Positions 51,972-61,043 of a stretch of 64,000 nucleotides of DNA are shown here, piece by piece (position 1 is the first letter of the stretch; each line of letters begins with the position of its first letter). The notes below the pieces were generated by a model, which was given only the letters and a program-made list of their open reading frames with translations, did not search any database and was not told where the DNA came from. Source of the stretch: Holophagales bacterium (lineage in GTDB: Bacteria; Acidobacteriota; Thermoanaerobaculia; UBA5066); contig JADKBZ010000003.1 in assembly GCA_016714815.1 (NCBI GenBank), positions 124,001 to 188,000 of the forward strand, in the 5' to 3' direction. The position numbers and the translations under genes were made by a program.

Positions 51972-54221
51972 ATGAACACTCTCGACGCGAACCGGCGCGA
52001 GTTCCTCAAGACCTCCGGCGCCGCGCTGGCCGGCATGGCCGTCGTGCCCGGCTTCCTCGACGGCATCGTCCAGAAGGCCTCCGGTCCCGCCCCCCTCGCC
52101 GACACGGCGACGCAGATCATCAGCGACTGTGCCTGGTGCGGCTCGGCCTGCGGCATGAAGGCCACCGTTTCCAACGGCGTCCTGACGTTCGTCGAGGGGC
52201 TCCCCGAGGACATCCAGGGCGGCGGGAAGATGTGCGCCAAGGGGAAGGCCGCCACCGGCTACCTCTACGACCCCGACCGTCTCAAGTACCCGATGAAGCG
52301 GACGAACCCGGTGAAGGGAATCGGCGTCGACGCCGGCTGGGTCCGCATCACCTGGGACGAGGCGCTCGACCTCGCGACGGCCAAGCTGAAGGAGACGATC
52401 GAGAAGAACGGGCGCGACAGCGTCATGATCCTCGGTCTGGCCAACCCCGACGTCTGGGCCCGCTTCCAGAACTGCATCGGGACGTCGAACCGCTTCGACC
52501 ACTGGGACGAGTGTTTCCTCGCGAACCGCGTCGTCTCCACGAACGTCATCGGCGGCTTCGTCTGGTGTCACGACTTCGCGAACGCGAAGTACATCGTCAC
52601 GTTCGGGTGGGACGTCGTCGGCAAGGCGAAGGTGGTCTGGGCGCGCGCCGTCACCGACGCCAAGAAGAAGGGGGCGAAGATCGTCTCCTTCAACCCCTAC
52701 AAGGCCGCCGGAACCTCGGTCGTCGCCGACGAGGCGATCTCGATCCGCCCCGGGTCGGACCTGGCCGTCGTGAACGCGATGATCCACGTGATCCTCGCCG
52801 AGAACCTCTACGACAAGGCCTTCGTCGAGGGGCTGACGAACTTCCCGCAGTACGAGACCGAGATCCGCGCCCACTTCGCCCCTTACACCCCCGAGTGGGC
52901 CGAGGCGCTCTCCGACGTCCCTGCGGAAACGATCACGCGGATCGCCCGCGAGTTCGCGACCCACGGCCCGGCCATCGCCCCGATCCACAAGAAGACGCCG
53001 TCCGCCAACTACGCCAACGGCAGCGAGACGACCTTCGCCATCACGATCCTGAACGTCCTCGCCGGCACCATCGACCGGCCGGGCGGGCGCTACTTCCCGC
53101 GAACGCACACGATCCCCGGCATCGACGCGATCGTCCCGCCGCCGGCCTACCCCGCCAAGAGCGGCGTCGACATCGTCGGACGCCAACGCCACCCGTTCCT
53201 CAAGACCGTCGGGAGCGGCATGTTCTCGTGCCTGGCAGACGGCTTGCGCAAGAACCCCGGCAAGATCCAGATGGGGATCATCACCCGCTACTCGACGATG
53301 GCCTTTCCCAATCCGCCCGAGGTCGAGGCCGAGCTGAAGAAGATCCCGTTCACGGTCGTCTGCGACATCTTCCCCAACGAGATCATCGACCTGGCCGACG
53401 TCGTCCTCCCCTCGGCCCTCTACCTCGAAGTCTCCGACCTCGTCGCGCGCGACCACCACGCTCCCTACAAGATGACCGTCGTGCGGCAGCCGGTCGTCCC
53501 GCCGCAGTTCGAGACGAAGGCGCTCGGATCGATCCTCCTGTCGTGGGGCCTCAAGGCCTTCCCCGAGTACTGGAAGAACCCCGACGGGACGCCGATCAAC
53601 ATGGGGTACGTTCTCGACGAGAAGACCAAGCGTGCCGGACTCGGAGCGAATTTCGCCGAGATGAAAGCGAAGGGATTCGTTAAGGAGGTCGCGCCCTTCG
53701 TCCCGCGGACGACCTTCCCGACGGCCAGCGGCAAGATCAACATCTACGTCAAGGCCTTTGCCGACGCCGGCTTCGAGCCTCTCCCGACGTGGAAGCAGAA
53801 GCGGGACGTCCCGAGCAGCCAGTACCCCTTCTACCTCCTCACGATCATTCCCCCGATGCACATCCGCAACACCACGGAGAACAACCGGATCACGAACGAG
53901 ATCAAGGGGACGAACGAGGTCTTCATCAACGTCCAGACGGCGCGCGGACTCGGCATCGCCGAGGGCGACACCATCAAGGTCCGTTCGCGCGTCGGCGAGA
54001 TCCAGGTCCCGGCCCGCCTCACCGAGGCGATCCGGCCCGACTGCGTCCTCGTCCCCCACGGCTTCGGCCACCAGTCGCGCCTCATGACGGCCGCCTACGG
54101 CAAGGGCGCCAAGGACGCCATCCTCGTCCCCGGGCAGTCGATGGACGACATCCTCGCCCGCAAGGACGTCGGCGGCTCGGCCTGCATCATGGACGCCGTC
54201 GTCTCCATCGCGAAGGTCTGA
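51972..54221 (+). CDS. Molybdopterin oxidoreductase catalytic subunit (Psr/Phs/Ttr/Arr-like)
   Basis: A 749-residue complex-iron-sulfur molybdoenzyme. A Tat signal (NRREFLKTSGAALAGMAVV) opens the protein, followed by a [4Fe-4S] site (CAWCGSACGMKA ... MCAKGKA). In the Mo-ligand region (GTSNRFDHWDECFLANRV) the Cys is the likely metal ligand, pointing to the polysulfide, thiosulfate, tetrathionate, arsenate or selenate reductase branch rather than Ser-ligated DMSO reductase. The C-terminal molydopterin-binding beta domain (EVFINVQTARGLGIAEGDTIKVRSRVG) is complete. GGAGG precedes the ATG. Substrate and direction cannot be fixed from sequence. Confidence 0.88.
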   Translation: MNTLDANRREFLKTSGAALAGMAVVPGFLDGIVQKASGPAPLADTATQIISDCAWCGSACGMKATVSNGVLTFVEGLPEDIQGGGKMCAKGKAATGYLYDPDRLKYPMKRTNPVKGIGVDAGWVRITWDEALDLATAKLKETIEKNGRDSVMILGLANPDVWARFQNCIGTSNRFDHWDECFLANRVVSTNVIGGFVWCHDFANAKYIVTFGWDVVGKAKVVWARAVTDAKKKGAKIVSFNPYKAAGTSVVADEAISIRPGSDLAVVNAMIHVILAENLYDKAFVEGLTNFPQYETEIRAHFAPYTPEWAEALSDVPAETITRIAREFATHGPAIAPIHKKTPSANYANGSETTFAITILNVLAGTIDRPGGRYFPRTHTIPGIDAIVPPPAYPAKSGVDIVGRQRHPFLKTVGSGMFSCLADGLRKNPGKIQMGIITRYSTMAFPNPPEVEAELKKIPFTVVCDIFPNEIIDLADVVLPSALYLEVSDLVARDHHAPYKMTVVRQPVVPPQFETKALGSILLSWGLKAFPEYWKNPDGTPINMGYVLDEKTKRAGLGANFAEMKAKGFVKEVAPFVPRTTFPTASGKINIYVKAFADAGFEPLPTWKQKRDVPSSQYPFYLLTIIPPMHIRNTTENNRITNEIKGTNEVFINVQTARGLGIAEGDTIKVRSRVGEIQVPARLTEAIRPDCVLVPHGFGHQSRLMTAAYGKGAKDAILVPGQSMDDILARKDVGGSACIMDAVVSIAKV

Positions 54222-54223
54222 TC

Positions 54224-54850
54224 ATGATCAGCGGCGGTCCCGGCCCCAGGGGTCTCCTCCTCGCCCTCGCCGGTGCGCACCCGTCGGGGGGGGGGCCGCG
54301 GACCGCCGCCTTCGTCTCGGGCTTCCTCTCGCGCGTTCTCCTCGACCCCCCGTCCGAGGCCCTGAACGCTCTGCTCGGACGGCGGCCCGATCCCCCTCTC
54401 GCGCACGACGGCCTCGGTGCTCGGGTCGAGGCCGTCGCCCGCCTCTACCGCGAGGCCGAACCGGTCGGGCTGGCGAAGGAATGGACGCGCCTTTTCGTCG
54501 GACCGAGGGCGGCCCCGTGCCGCCCGTGGCACGACACCTGGGAGTGCGAGGGTCCGCCCCGGCTGCGCGGCCCGAAGCACGCCTCGATGCTCGGCTACTG
54601 GAGCCGTGCGGGGCTGGAGCCGGTTCACGTCGAGACCGAGCCTGCCGATCACGCCGGCCTCGTCCTCGCCCTGTTCTCGGCGCTGGCCACGCGAGCCGCC
54701 GGAGGGGACGACGTGAGGCGCCTCCTCGAGGACCTCTGGGCCGCGCACGTCGCGTCGTGGATGCCCCGGTTCGCCGCGACGCTCGAGTCCGAGGCGAGGG
54801 TCCCCGCTCTGAAGGCTGCCGGCGAGCTGCTCGTCGAAGCGGTTTCCTGA
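54224..54850 (+). CDS. TorD/DmsD-family molybdoenzyme chaperone
   Basis: A 208-residue all-helical cytoplasmic protein. AKEWTRLFVGPRAAPCRPWHDTWECEG is the conserved core seen in TorD-like chaperones (acidic/aromatic-RLF-GP, then a Pro and Trp/Tyr-Glu region), and LEPVHVETEPADHAGLVLALFSAL matches the later DH-x-x-x-xL motif. Such proteins guard the Tat signal of the catalytic subunit until cofactor insertion is complete. Only 2 bases separate it from that gene. It has an unusually Gly/Pro-rich N-terminus. Confidence 0.85.
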   Translation: MISGGPGPRGLLLALAGAHPSGGGPRTAAFVSGFLSRVLLDPPSEALNALLGRRPDPPLAHDGLGARVEAVARLYREAEPVGLAKEWTRLFVGPRAAPCRPWHDTWECEGPPRLRGPKHASMLGYWSRAGLEPVHVETEPADHAGLVLALFSALATRAAGGDDVRRLLEDLWAAHVASWMPRFAATLESEARVPALKAAGELLVEAVS

Positions 54851-54877
54851 CCGCCTCGTCCTGCCGGTCCCCGCACG

Positions 54878-54901
54878 GACGGCCCCCCCACCGGGGCCGT
54901 C
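54878..54901. terminator. Hairpin at the end of the respiratory operon
   Basis: GACGGCCCC, 6 bases, GGGGCCGTC: a 9-bp perfect stem between the chaperone stop and the convergent TPR gene. It probably serves both directions; no T-run. Confidence 0.5.
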
Positions 54902-54932
54902 ACGGGCGCGAGGGCCACATCCTCGGATCCGC

Positions 54933-55727
54933 CTACCTTGGCGTCTGAAGGGCGCTCTCGATCGCCTTCTTCAACTCGGGGTTGACGACCACCCCGTTGC
55001 CTTCGGCCTTCGTCGCGGCCTCCCTGGCTTTCTCGTACTGCCGCGCGGAATAGTGGAGGGCCGCCAGGTTGTTGGCGGCCTCGCCGTAGGCCGGGTTGAT
55101 CTTCAGCGCCTCCTCGTACTGCGTCACCGCCTCGGCGGGCCGCTTCAGGCGCAGCAGGACATTGCCGTGGAAGAAGAAGTACTCGGCCGGAATCCCTTTC
55201 GGGTCCGGACGCTGGGCGTTCAGGATGCGGTCGATCTCCTGCTTCCTCGCTTCTTCGGCGATGATCTGCTGCTGCAGCTCCGCCGACACCTGCGATCCCT
55301 GCCTCTGGCGCAGGGTGGCGATCGAGTCCGCCGTCTCCTTGGCCCTCCTGCGCAGCTCGGACATCCGGTCCTCGTCCATCCTGGCCAGGATCGTCGCCGT
55401 CGCCTCGTGGCCGGCCTTCGCCCGCTCGACCTCCGTCAGCGCCTGCGCGTAGTCCTTTTCGGTGTAGAGCAGTTTGGCCATCAGGAGGTGCGCGTTCGCG
55501 TGCGCCGGAATGAACCCGAGGCAGACGCCGAGCTCCTTTCGTGCCCCCTGGAAGTCCTTCTTGTCGAAGAGCGCCCTGGCCTTTCCATAGGAGACCTCGG
55601 CATCGCGGTACCGGCGCACGAGCTGCGCGTCGACGTTCTGGTACTCCGACTGCGCGGGGCTCGTCTGCGCCATCAGCGGCGGCCCGACGGCGAGGGCGAG
55701 GGTCAGGACAGCTGCAGATTTCCGCAT
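54933..55727 (-). CDS. Exported TPR protein 1
   Basis: A 264-residue periplasmic protein: signal peptide (MRKSAAVLTLALAVGPPLMAQ), a first TPR pair (YGKARALFDKKDFQGARKELGVCLGFIPAHANAHLLMAKLLY), a central Glu/Gln/Arg-rich coiled-coil-like stretch (about 110-165) and two C-terminal TPRs (FFHGNVLLRLKRPAEAVTQYEEAL, AANNLAALHYSARQYEKAREAA). It acts as a protein-binding scaffold of unknown partner. It is paralogous to the next gene, with a 30-base gap, and convergent with the molybdoenzyme operon. Confidence 0.82.
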   Translation of the reverse strand: MRKSAAVLTLALAVGPPLMAQTSPAQSEYQNVDAQLVRRYRDAEVSYGKARALFDKKDFQGARKELGVCLGFIPAHANAHLLMAKLLYTEKDYAQALTEVERAKAGHEATATILARMDEDRMSELRRRAKETADSIATLRQRQGSQVSAELQQQIIAEEARKQEIDRILNAQRPDPKGIPAEYFFFHGNVLLRLKRPAEAVTQYEEALKINPAYGEAANNLAALHYSARQYEKAREAATKAEGNGVVVNPELKKAIESALQTPR

Positions 55728-55757
55728 GGCTCCTCCTCTTCGAGAGTCGGGTCGGAC

Positions 55758-56528
55758 CTAGCCGCCCTGTTTCGGCCCGGTCTCGATCGCCCTCTTCAGC
55801 TCGGGGTTGATGGTCGCACCGCTCGCCTCGGCTTTCGAGAGGACGGCGAGGGCCCTCTCGTTCTGCCGCTCCCCGAGGTAGAGGGCTGCCAGGTTGTTCG
55901 CGGCGTCGGAGTAGCCCGCCTGGGCTCTCAACGCCTCCTCGTACCGTGCCGCCGCCTCGGCGGTTCGCCCGAGCCGGAGGAGGACGTTCCCGTGGAAAAA
56001 GGAGTACTCGGCAGGGAGCTCGTTCGGGTCGGAGCGCTGGGCAGTGAGGAGGCGCTCTATCTCCTTCGCCTCGGGTTCGAACGAGGGCCACGCCCCCACC
56101 GCCTGGTGAGTCAAGTGCTGGTACTCCGCGGTTTGCGTTCGGACTCGCGTGTACATGTCGGACAGTCGATTCGCCTGCACGCTCGCCAGGCTCGTTGAAA
56201 GGGCCTGGTGGCCGGCCCTGGCCTTCTCGACCTCCACAAGCGCCTTCGCGTAGTCCTTCTCGATGTAGTGGACCTTCGCCAGGAGGAGGTGCGCGTCGGG
56301 GTACGCCGGGATGCGCTGGAAGCAGACGCCGAGCTCCTTCCGGGCCCGTTCGAAGTCCTTCCTGTCGAAAGATTCGCGGGCCCGCTCATAGGCGGCCGTG
56401 GCGTCCCGGTACTGGCGGACTCGCTCGACGTCGACGTTCAGGGACTCCGGCGGCGCGGACCCCGTCTGCGCCACCAGCGGCAGCCCGACAGCGAAGGCCA
56501 GGGTCAGAAACGCTGTCACTTTCCTCAC
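55758..56528 (-). CDS. Exported TPR protein 2 (paralogue of TPR protein 1)
   Basis: A 256-residue exported protein with the same plan: signal peptide (VTAFLTLAFAVGLPLVAQ), N-terminal TPRs (YERARESFDRKDFERARKELGVCF), a central helical region (shorter and less charged than in its partner) and C-terminal TPRs (FFHGNVLLRLGRTAEAAARYEEAL, AANNLAALYLGERQNERALAVL). The GTG start at 56528, directly after GGAGGAGAC, is preferred over an upstream in-frame start lacking a ribosome site. The pair arose by tandem duplication and is probably co-transcribed. Confidence 0.8.
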   Translation of the reverse strand: MRKVTAFLTLAFAVGLPLVAQTGSAPPESLNVDVERVRQYRDATAAYERARESFDRKDFERARKELGVCFQRIPAYPDAHLLLAKVHYIEKDYAKALVEVEKARAGHQALSTSLASVQANRLSDMYTRVRTQTAEYQHLTHQAVGAWPSFEPEAKEIERLLTAQRSDPNELPAEYSFFHGNVLLRLGRTAEAAARYEEALRAQAGYSDAANNLAALYLGERQNERALAVLSKAEASGATINPELKRAIETGPKQGG

Positions 56529-56691
56529 GTCTCCTCCTCTTCGGGAGCCGAGGCGAACCGGACCGGCGGTCCTGCTCCTCGACCGGCCTCTTTTCGGGAC
56601 GGCTGGTTCAATCAAGCAATGGAAATGCCATCGCCGGTCCCGGGTCTTCCTGGCTCGCCCTCCGCGGCCCCCGGGCGGCGGGCCCCTGGAG

Positions 56692-57534
56692 TCAGGTCTG
56701 CGCCCGCGCCCCCAGGACCGTCCGCCCCGCCACGGCGAGGAGGACGATCGCTCCGCCGGCGAGCGCCCAGCCCGACGGCCTCTCCCCGATGCCGAGGTAC
56801 GCCCAGAGCGGGTTGAACGCCGGCTCGAGCATCCCGAGGAGCGACGCCTCCGCGGCCGGGACGACCGAGAGACCCCGGACGAAGAGGATGTAGGCGACCC
56901 CCATCTGGACGATGCCGAGGAAGGCGATCACCGCGAAGCCCTTCGCGTCGAGGGCGAGGTGGCCCCAGGCGAAGGGGAGGGCGATCGCCCCCGCGATCAC
57001 GTTTCCGAGGAAGACCGAGGCCATCGCGTCGCGCGACTGGTCCCGGCGCAGGAGAAGGACCGTCAGGCCGAAGAAGACGCCCGAGACGACGCCCATCAGG
57101 TTGCCGGCGAGGTGCCCGCTCTCCAGCCTGCCGACGAAGAAGAGCGACATCCCGCCGAGCGCGACGGCGATCGCGACCGCGTCCGCCTTCCGGAACTTCT
57201 CCTTCAGGAGCCACGGCCCGAGCGCCAGGACGTAGAACGGCCCCGTGTACTGCAGGAAGATGGCGTTCGCCGCCGTCGTCCACTTCGTCGCCGTGACGAA
57301 CGTCAGGATCATCAGCGCGTAGACGATGGCCGTCGCGACGGACGCCTTCTTCCACCGCTCGAGGCTCGGCCGGAAGACGGCCACGAGAAACGCGACGGTC
57401 AGCACCGCCCGCCAGAAGACGACGCCGACGGCGTCGAGCGGGACGAGCTTGATCGCGAGCCCGCCGGTCGACCAGAGGAGCGCCGCCCCCGCGACGAGGA
57501 GACGTCCCTGCCGGGGAGTGACGGCCCCCGGCAT
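56692..57534 (-). CDS. EamA/DMT-superfamily transporter
   Basis: A 280-residue inner-membrane protein with ten hydrophobic helices in two EamA repeats. Typical segments are LLVAGAALLWSTGGLAIKLV, VFWRAVLTVAFLVAVF, NAIFLQYTGPFYVLALGPWLLKEKF, and in the second half VQMGVAYILFVRGLSVVPAAEASLLGMLEPAFNPLWAYLGIGE. It exports or exchanges a small metabolite of unknown identity. Its ATG immediately follows the stop of the DUF255 gene (TGAATG). Confidence 0.9.
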   Translation of the reverse strand: MPGAVTPRQGRLLVAGAALLWSTGGLAIKLVPLDAVGVVFWRAVLTVAFLVAVFRPSLERWKKASVATAIVYALMILTFVTATKWTTAANAIFLQYTGPFYVLALGPWLLKEKFRKADAVAIAVALGGMSLFFVGRLESGHLAGNLMGVVSGVFFGLTVLLLRRDQSRDAMASVFLGNVIAGAIALPFAWGHLALDAKGFAVIAFLGIVQMGVAYILFVRGLSVVPAAEASLLGMLEPAFNPLWAYLGIGERPSGWALAGGAIVLLAVAGRTVLGARAQT

Positions 57535-59841
57535 TCAGCCCTTCAGGACGAGGACGGGGACGGTGAGGGCGAGCGCCCGCTCCGGCAGGCACGTCCCGCC
57601 GCCGCAGGCGCGGTAGCGGAGGGAGACCGCGATCGGGTGTTCTCCCTCGGCCGCGGCCGGACCGACGTCGAAGACGAGCGTCACGTCGACGCGCCCCTCG
57701 TACCCCGGCTCGGCCGTCCCGTCCTCGTGCCGGACGGTCCGGCGCGGCGGAAGCTCGACGGTGGTGCAGCGCAGGTCCGGCCCACCCCACGCGTCGACGG
57801 CGAGAGGCTTCTCCCCCGTCAGCGACCACCCCTCGTCCAGCTCCACCGCGATCCGCACCTCCAGCATCTCGCCCGGGGCGACGCGGTCCGTGGAGAGAGT
57901 GGCCGAGACGCGGACCGGGCTTTCCGCCGGCACCGGCTCTTCGGCCGCCGCCGCGCTCGCGGCTTCGTCCAGCCTCCGGTCCACGGCGCTTTCCGCCCGA
58001 ACCGCGGCCGCCTGAAGGAGGCCGCCCGTCCGGAGCTCCTCCCACGCCAGGTGCCACGACTCCGTGCCGTGCGGCGCCCGCTCCATCAGCCCCGACACTT
58101 CCTCGACCGCCGCGAGCGCCTCGGCCGCCAGGGCCGCGTCGCCGTCGCGCCGCGCGAGACGGGCGAGGGCCCGGGCCGCCGCTCCGGGTCCCGAGGGAAT
58201 CGCCTTGTCGAAGAGGTCGCGGGTCTTCACGAGAAGAGGCTCGTGCCCCTCGCCGGTGAAGGTGAAGCCCGGGACGCCGGGCCGCGTGAACCGGCGCCTC
58301 AGACCGTGGACGACGCGGCGCGCCTCCGCCGCCCACCGCTGCGACTCCGACCTGTCGGGCTCGGCGTCGGCGAGGTCGAGGAGCGCGAGCGCGAAGTAGG
58401 CTTCGTCCTCGAGAAAGGCGAGGATCTTCGCCTCTCCTCCCTTCCAGGTCCGGAGGAGGCGCCCCTCGCCGTCGCGCATCCGCGTCAGGAGGAAGCGCGC
58501 GCACTCCCGCGCCGCCTCGAGGTAGCCCGGCTCGCCGAGGATCGACGAGGCAACGGCGAGCCCAGCGATCGTCAGGGCGTTCCACCCCGCGATCCGCTTG
58601 TCGTCGGTGGCGGGCGGGATGCGCAGGCTCCGCCGCGCGAGGAGCCGGGCCCTCACCGGGGCGAGGCGCGCCTCGTCCAGGGCCGACGGCTCGGCGGCGA
58701 CGTGGAGGACGTTCAGGCCCGTCGCCCGCCTCGTCGACTCGTCGTGGAAGTTTCCCTCCGGGCGCACGCGGTAGGCGCTGGCGAAGAGGGCGGCTTCGTC
58801 CCCCGCCACCTCGCGCACCTCGGCCTCCGGCCAGACGAAGTACTTCCCTTCCTCCCCTTCCGAGTCGGCGTCCGTGGCCGCGTAGAAGCCCCCTTCCGTT
58901 CCGCGCATCTCCGAGAGGAGCCAGTCGCCGATGCCGCGCGCCGTTCTCCAGTAGAGGTCGCGCCCCGTCAGGACGAACGCCCGCGCGTAGAGCGAGAGGA
59001 GCTGCGCGTTGTCGGTCAGCATCTTCTCGAAGTGCGGCAGGAGCCAGCGTTCGTCGGTCGAGTAGCGGTGGAAGCCTCCGGCGAGGTGGTCGTGGATGCC
59101 GCCGAGGGCCATCTCGTCGAGCGTCTTCAGGGCCATCGACCGGGCGATCGAGTCCCCCTCGGCCCCCTTCAGGAGGAGCCACTCGAGCGCCAGGTGCGGC
59201 GGAAACTTCGGCGCGCCGCCGAAGCCGCCGTGCCGCGCGTCGAACGTCCGCTTCAGCGTCTCCGTCAGGACGTTTCCCGTCGCGGCCGAGAGCGCCTCGC
59301 GGCCCGTCCGCTCGGTGATCCGGTTCGCGTTTCCGACCTGGGCGACGATCTCGTCCGCCCCCTTCGCCAGCTCGTCGCGCCGCTCGCGCCACGCCTCCGC
59401 CAGCTTCTCGAGGATCGTCCGGAACCCGGCGCGTCCCTGCCGGTCCTCGGGCGGGAAGTAGGTCCCGCCGAAGAACGGCCGTCCGTCGGGGAAGAGGAAC
59501 GCCGAGAGAGGCCAGCCTCCCCGGCCGACCATCGTCTGGACGGCGCTCATGTAGACGTCGTCGACGTCGGGACGCTCCTCGCGGTCGACCTTCACGCTGA
59601 CGTAGTGCTCGTTCAGGACGGCCGCCAGCTCCACGTTCTCGAACGACTCCCTCTCCATGACGTGGCACCAGTGGCACGCCGAGTAGCCGATGGAAAGGAA
59701 GAGCGGCTTGTCTTCCTTTCGCGCCCGCTCGAACGCCTCCGCTCCCCACGGGTACCAGTCGACCGGGTTGTGGGCGTGCTGGCGCAGGTAGGGGGAAGAC
59801 TCCAGCGCGAGCCGGTTCGAGGGGAGGGCGGGATCGCTCAT
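57535..59841 (-). CDS. DUF255 thioredoxin-like protein (YyaL/SSP411 type) with C-terminal DsbD-like domain
   Basis: A 768-residue protein. The N-terminal thioredoxin-like domain has HAHNPVDWYPWGAEAF and SIGYSACHWCHVMERESFEN, with a CHWC active-site-like pair at about residues 55-58, and GRGGWPLSAFLFPDGRPFFGGTYFPP. The middle is a six-hairpin glycosidase-like (alpha/alpha)6 region (HDHLAGGFHRYSTDERWLLPHFEKML). The last about 120 residues (SATLSTDRVAPGEMLEVRIAVELDEGW ... VLVLKG) resemble the N-terminal domain of DsbD. The family is widespread but its activity is not defined. No signal peptide is evident. Confidence 0.87.
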   Translation of the reverse strand: MSDPALPSNRLALESSPYLRQHAHNPVDWYPWGAEAFERARKEDKPLFLSIGYSACHWCHVMERESFENVELAAVLNEHYVSVKVDREERPDVDDVYMSAVQTMVGRGGWPLSAFLFPDGRPFFGGTYFPPEDRQGRAGFRTILEKLAEAWRERRDELAKGADEIVAQVGNANRITERTGREALSAATGNVLTETLKRTFDARHGGFGGAPKFPPHLALEWLLLKGAEGDSIARSMALKTLDEMALGGIHDHLAGGFHRYSTDERWLLPHFEKMLTDNAQLLSLYARAFVLTGRDLYWRTARGIGDWLLSEMRGTEGGFYAATDADSEGEEGKYFVWPEAEVREVAGDEAALFASAYRVRPEGNFHDESTRRATGLNVLHVAAEPSALDEARLAPVRARLLARRSLRIPPATDDKRIAGWNALTIAGLAVASSILGEPGYLEAARECARFLLTRMRDGEGRLLRTWKGGEAKILAFLEDEAYFALALLDLADAEPDRSESQRWAAEARRVVHGLRRRFTRPGVPGFTFTGEGHEPLLVKTRDLFDKAIPSGPGAAARALARLARRDGDAALAAEALAAVEEVSGLMERAPHGTESWHLAWEELRTGGLLQAAAVRAESAVDRRLDEAASAAAAEEPVPAESPVRVSATLSTDRVAPGEMLEVRIAVELDEGWSLTGEKPLAVDAWGGPDLRCTTVELPPRRTVRHEDGTAEPGYEGRVDVTLVFDVGPAAAEGEHPIAVSLRYRACGGGTCLPERALALTVPVLVLKG

Positions 59842-59903
59842 GGCCTGGATTCTGCCGCACTCCCCCCTGGCCTGGCTCCAGTCCGGCTATCGTCCCGGTA
59901 CCG

Positions 59904-61043
59904 ATGCCCCGGACGACCCTCGCCGAGCTCGCCCGCCTCTTCCTGCGCCTTGGCGCCACCGCTTTCGGCGGGCCGGCAGCGCACGTCGCGATGCTGCGCG
60001 ACGAAGTCGTGAAGCGCCGGGAGTGGCTGACGGATGCGGAGTTCCTCGACCTCCTCGGTGCCACCAATCTGATTCCCGGCCCGAATTCGACCGAGATGGC
60101 GATCCACGTCGGCTGGGCGCGCCGCCGCTGGGCCGGCCTCGTCGTCTCAGGGGCCGCATTCATCCTCCCCGCGACGCTCATCACCGGCGCGCTCGCGTGG
60201 GCGTACGTCCGCTATGGCGATCTCCCCCAGGCGCGGTGGCTCCTCTACGGCGTGAAGCCCGTCATCCTTGCGATCGTCTTCCAGGCCCTCTGGGGCCTGG
60301 CGCCCCTCGCGATCCGCACCTGGCCGCTCCGCGCCCTCGGCGCCGTCGCCGTCACTGCGGCCGCTTTCGGAGTCCACGAGCTCGCCGTCCTCCTCGGCGC
60401 GGGCGTCGTCGCCGTCGCCGCCTTCGGTCTCCGCGGTGGCAGCGGGGGCGCCGTCTGTGCGGGGCTCGGCCCGATTCTCCCGGCGGCCGCCGGGGCCGCG
60501 GGGCTCTCCGCCGCCGCGAGCGCGGTGACCCTGAACGGCATCTTCTGGCTCTTCTGCCGGACGGGCGCGGTCCTCTTCGGAAGCGGCTACGTCCTCCTCG
60601 CGTTTCTCAGGGCCGACCTCGTCGAGAGGCTCGGGTGGCTCACCGAGGCGCAGCTCCTCGACGCGATCGCCGCCGGGCAGGTGACGCCCGGCCCCGTCTT
60701 CACGACCGCCACGTTCGTCGGCTGGCTCCTCGCGGGGCCCTCCGGCGCCCTCGTCGCCACGGCCGGGATCTTCCTGCCCGCCTTCGTCTTCGTGGCGCTG
60801 TCGACGCCGCTCGTTCCGCGCCTGCGCGCCTCGCGAACCGCCGCGGCTTTCCTCGACGGCGTCAACGTGGCCTCGCTCGCTCTCATGGCCGTCGTGACCG
60901 CAATCCTCGGCCGGACCGCCATCGTCGACCTGCCGACGGCGCTGCTCGGCGTCCTCGCGGCCCTCCTCCTCCTCCGCTTCCGGGTGAACTCGACGTGGCT
61001 CGTCCTCGGGGGGGCCGTCGTCGGGGCGATAATCGCGCCATGA
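59904..61043 (+). CDS. chrA: Chromate efflux transporter ChrA (CHR family)
   Basis: A 379-residue membrane protein with two CHR domains. The first has LRLGATAFGGPAAHVAMLRDEVVKRREWL and LLGATNLIPGPNSTEMAIHVGW; the second has CRTGAVLFGSGYVLLAFLRADLVERLGWL and IAAGQVTPGPVFTTATFVGW. The duplicated FGG/FGSG and PGP motifs define long-chain ChrA proteins, which expel chromate. Its stop overlaps a small downstream gene by 4 bases (ATGA), so three genes appear coupled. Confidence 0.92.
   Translation: MPRTTLAELARLFLRLGATAFGGPAAHVAMLRDEVVKRREWLTDAEFLDLLGATNLIPGPNSTEMAIHVGWARRRWAGLVVSGAAFILPATLITGALAWAYVRYGDLPQARWLLYGVKPVILAIVFQALWGLAPLAIRTWPLRALGAVAVTAAAFGVHELAVLLGAGVVAVAAFGLRGGSGGAVCAGLGPILPAAAGAAGLSAAASAVTLNGIFWLFCRTGAVLFGSGYVLLAFLRADLVERLGWLTEAQLLDAIAAGQVTPGPVFTTATFVGWLLAGPSGALVATAGIFLPAFVFVALSTPLVPRLRASRTAAAFLDGVNVASLALMAVVTAILGRTAIVDLPTALLGVLAALLLLRFRVNSTWLVLGGAVVGAIIAP

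Noticed and set aside
56616..56691. A GC-rich inverted repeat after the EamA gene as a terminator
   Set aside because: Only a short imperfect stem (about 4 bp) can be drawn, not distinguishable from background in this composition.
56398..60012. A rightward 1204-codon open frame opposite the TPR, EamA and DUF255 genes
   Set aside because: Composition (Arg/Asp/Glu/Gly-rich, no domains) is typical of antisense shadows in very GC-rich DNA, and the opposite strand has well-supported genes with conserved motifs.
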